Shown here one piece after another: positions 62,805-64,000 of a stretch of 64,000 nt of DNA. The translations under genes and the position numbers were made by a program. Position 1 is the first letter of the stretch. The number at the start of each line of letters is the position of its first letter. Below the pieces are notes generated by a model. The model worked only from the letters and a program-made list of their open reading frames with translations, was not told the DNA's origin and ran no database searches. The stretch comes from Diaphorobacter sp. HDW4B (GTDB lineage: Bacteria > Pseudomonadota > Gammaproteobacteria > Burkholderiales > Burkholderiaceae_C), in contig NZ_CP049905.1 of the NCBI RefSeq assembly GCF_011305535.1, positions 5,020,001 through 5,084,000 on the forward strand. The letters run 5' to 3'.

Positions 62805-63848
62805 TCAGAACAGCTCGATCTCGCCGTGCGTGATCTGCGACTTCACTTCGCCGCGTGACAGCATCAGGTCGTAGTAGCGCACCTGATTGCGGCCATTTTC
62901 CTTGGCGTAGTAGAGCGCCTGATCGGCGCGGCCCAGCACTTCGACGGGCGCACCGTCCATGGTCGAGGTGAAGCCGATGCTCACGGTGATGCCGCCGATC
63001 TGCGGGAACATGTGTTCCTGGACCGTGAATCGAAAGCGCTCGAAGGCCTGCGCCGCATGCTCCAGCGTGGCCGAGCGCAACAGCACGACGAACTCTTCGC
63101 CGCCGAAGCGGAAGACGCGGTCCTGTGCGCGAAAGGACGAGCGCAGCAGGTTGGCCACGAGGATCAGCACCTCGTCGCCGTAGAGGTGGCCGTAGACGTC
63201 GTTGACCTGCTTGAAGTGGTCGATGTCGATCACCGCCAGCCATTGCTGAGGCGTGTCGGCGCCGGTGTCCAGTTGGTCGAATTCGGAGTTCGACGGCGTG
63301 GTGATGCGCGCGAAATGTTCCTCGAAGGTCTTGCGGTTGAGCAGGCCAGTGAGGGCGTCGCGCTCGCTGTAGTCGAGCAGGTTCTGGTAGTTCTGATAGA
63401 CCTGAAACACGCCCATGATCACATCGCGTTCGCGGCGCGTGAATGGTTTGTTCTGGGTGACTTCGAGGCAGGCATACGCCTTGTCCTCGATCCACACCGG
63501 CAGCCACAGCGTGTGGCTGTTGGGGGAGCTGCGCAGGGCGACTTCGCAGTGTTCCTTGAGGCACTCGGTCAGCTCGGGCATGTTGGTGAGCACGCCGCGA
63601 GCCGGGTCGACCGAGGCTTCGCATTCGGACGAAATCACCTCGCCGCGATGGCTCCAACTGCGCGGGCGCACCATCACCTGCGAGTCGCTGAAGAAGAACT
63701 CCAGCGCGCGCACTTCCATGTTCCTGCCCAGTTGCAGCAACGTGGTCAGCACCGATGCTTCAAGACGCAAGTGGTCCCGGTGTCCGGTCATTTCCACAAG
63801 GTGCTGAAGAATGGGTGTCATTGCTGACTGTTCCTGGGCTTCTGTCAT
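62805..63848 (-). CDS. Diguanylate cyclase (GGDEF), GAF-like N-terminus
   Basis: A 347-residue c-di-GMP synthase. The N-terminal 170 residues look like a GAF-type sensor (LWLPVWIEDKAYACLEVTQN). The cyclase domain has DALTGLLNRKTFEEHF, WLAVIDIDHFKQVNDVYGHL, active-site FRFGGEEFVVLL and the product-inhibition I-site RAQD exactly five residues before it, so feedback control should be intact. There is no EAL domain and no membrane helix. The ATG at 63848 begins 22 bp after the stop of trmB on the same strand. Confidence 0.92.
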   Translation of the reverse strand: MTEAQEQSAMTPILQHLVEMTGHRDHLRLEASVLTTLLQLGRNMEVRALEFFFSDSQVMVRPRSWSHRGEVISSECEASVDPARGVLTNMPELTECLKEHCEVALRSSPNSHTLWLPVWIEDKAYACLEVTQNKPFTRRERDVIMGVFQVYQNYQNLLDYSERDALTGLLNRKTFEEHFARITTPSNSEFDQLDTGADTPQQWLAVIDIDHFKQVNDVYGHLYGDEVLILVANLLRSSFRAQDRVFRFGGEEFVVLLRSATLEHAAQAFERFRFTVQEHMFPQIGGITVSIGFTSTMDGAPVEVLGRADQALYYAKENGRNQVRYYDLMLSRGEVKSQITHGEIELF

Positions 63849-63870
63849 GGTGCGTTCGATGATGAGAAGG

Positions 63871-64000
63871 TCAGCGTCGTTGGAAGACGAGGTCCCACAC
63901 GCCATGTCCCAGGCGCAGTCCCCGGTTCTCGAACTTGGTGAGTGGACGGTAGGCGGGCTGCGGCGCGTAGCCTTCGGCGGTGTTGGCAAGGTGTGGATCA
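63871..64000 (-). CDS. trmB: tRNA (guanine-N7-)-methyltransferase, C-terminal end (5' part outside window)
   Basis: The last 43 residues of a minus-strand gene running off the window edge. [20 protein letters not shown] followed by VFQRR and stop is the typical TrmB C-terminus. TrmB methylates G46 of tRNAs. It lies 22 bp upstream of the diguanylate cyclase gene and may be co-transcribed with it. Confidence 0.85.
   Translation of the reverse strand, partial: DPHLANTAEGYAPQPAYRPLTKFENRGLRLGHGVWDLVFQRR

Overview
The window looks like a chromosomal segment of a GC-rich betaproteobacterium, most likely Burkholderiales, family Comamonadaceae. The grounds are the base composition, a Bug/TctC-type solute-binding protein in a catabolic operon, a DnaE2-type polymerase, a MocR regulator, IPTL-CTERM-like sorting tails, and TACAAT boxes a few bases ahead of start codons. 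No species can be named from the sequence alone. There are no rRNA genes, CRISPR arrays or prophage modules; one tRNA (Gly, CCC) is present.

Layout. 1-2650: 3' part of dnaE2 (imuC). 2725-5643: a hipBA toxin-antitoxin pair whose hipA is cut at its 3' end by an IS3-family element (4212-5443), followed by a headless gene remnant. 5751-13536: a catabolic cluster (MmgE/PrpD, acyl-CoA dehydrogenase, Bug binding protein, ADP-forming acyl-CoA synthetase, alpha/beta hydrolase, LysR regulator) for an unidentified organic acid. 13945-18886: a giant DUF11-repeat surface protein with an apparent 1-nt frameshift. 19070-25828: a curli/Hfa-like export locus (repeat protein with QNIASN units, small secreted protein, CsgG/HfaB-like lipoprotein with extra domains, Sel1-type protein), with a divergent LuxR-type response regulator and NarL-type histidine kinase. 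26007-31830: a frameshifted aldoxime dehydratase gene, an AsmA-family gene, a small unknown, an RluA-type pseudouridine synthase and a PhyH-type dioxygenase. 32007-38930: a compact locus for a collagen-like surface protein with an IPTL-tailed partner, an Asp/Asn-hydroxylase-like dioxygenase, a sulfotransferase, a Tat-exported binding protein and a tail-collar (microcystin-dependent type) protein; facing it are an APS kinase, a GNAT enzyme and a DUF6916-like protein. 38972-42611: MocR regulator, GNAT enzyme and MFS transporter. 42745-48780: SF1 helicase-nuclease and Fic protein beside tRNA-Gly (possible defence or accessory island). 48860-64000: gabD, alaS, a Kelch/EF-hand secreted pair, an NCS2 permease, yeiH with its LysR regulator, an AraC regulator, a small membrane protein, a diguanylate cyclase and the 3' end of trmB.

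Two regions stand out as possible undescribed systems. The first is the curli/Hfa-like operon with its own two-component system and three ATGGGTAG boxes in a 660-bp control region. The second is the collagen-like locus, where the substrate (surface proteins), two Fe(II)/2-oxoglutarate dioxygenases, a PAPS-dependent sulfotransferase and the kinase that makes PAPS lie together, suggesting a fibre that is hydroxylated and sulfated after translation. Both are inferences from gene content and order.

Two genes (DUF11 protein, aldoxime dehydratase) each carry a single-base frameshift. These may be real mutations or assembly errors.
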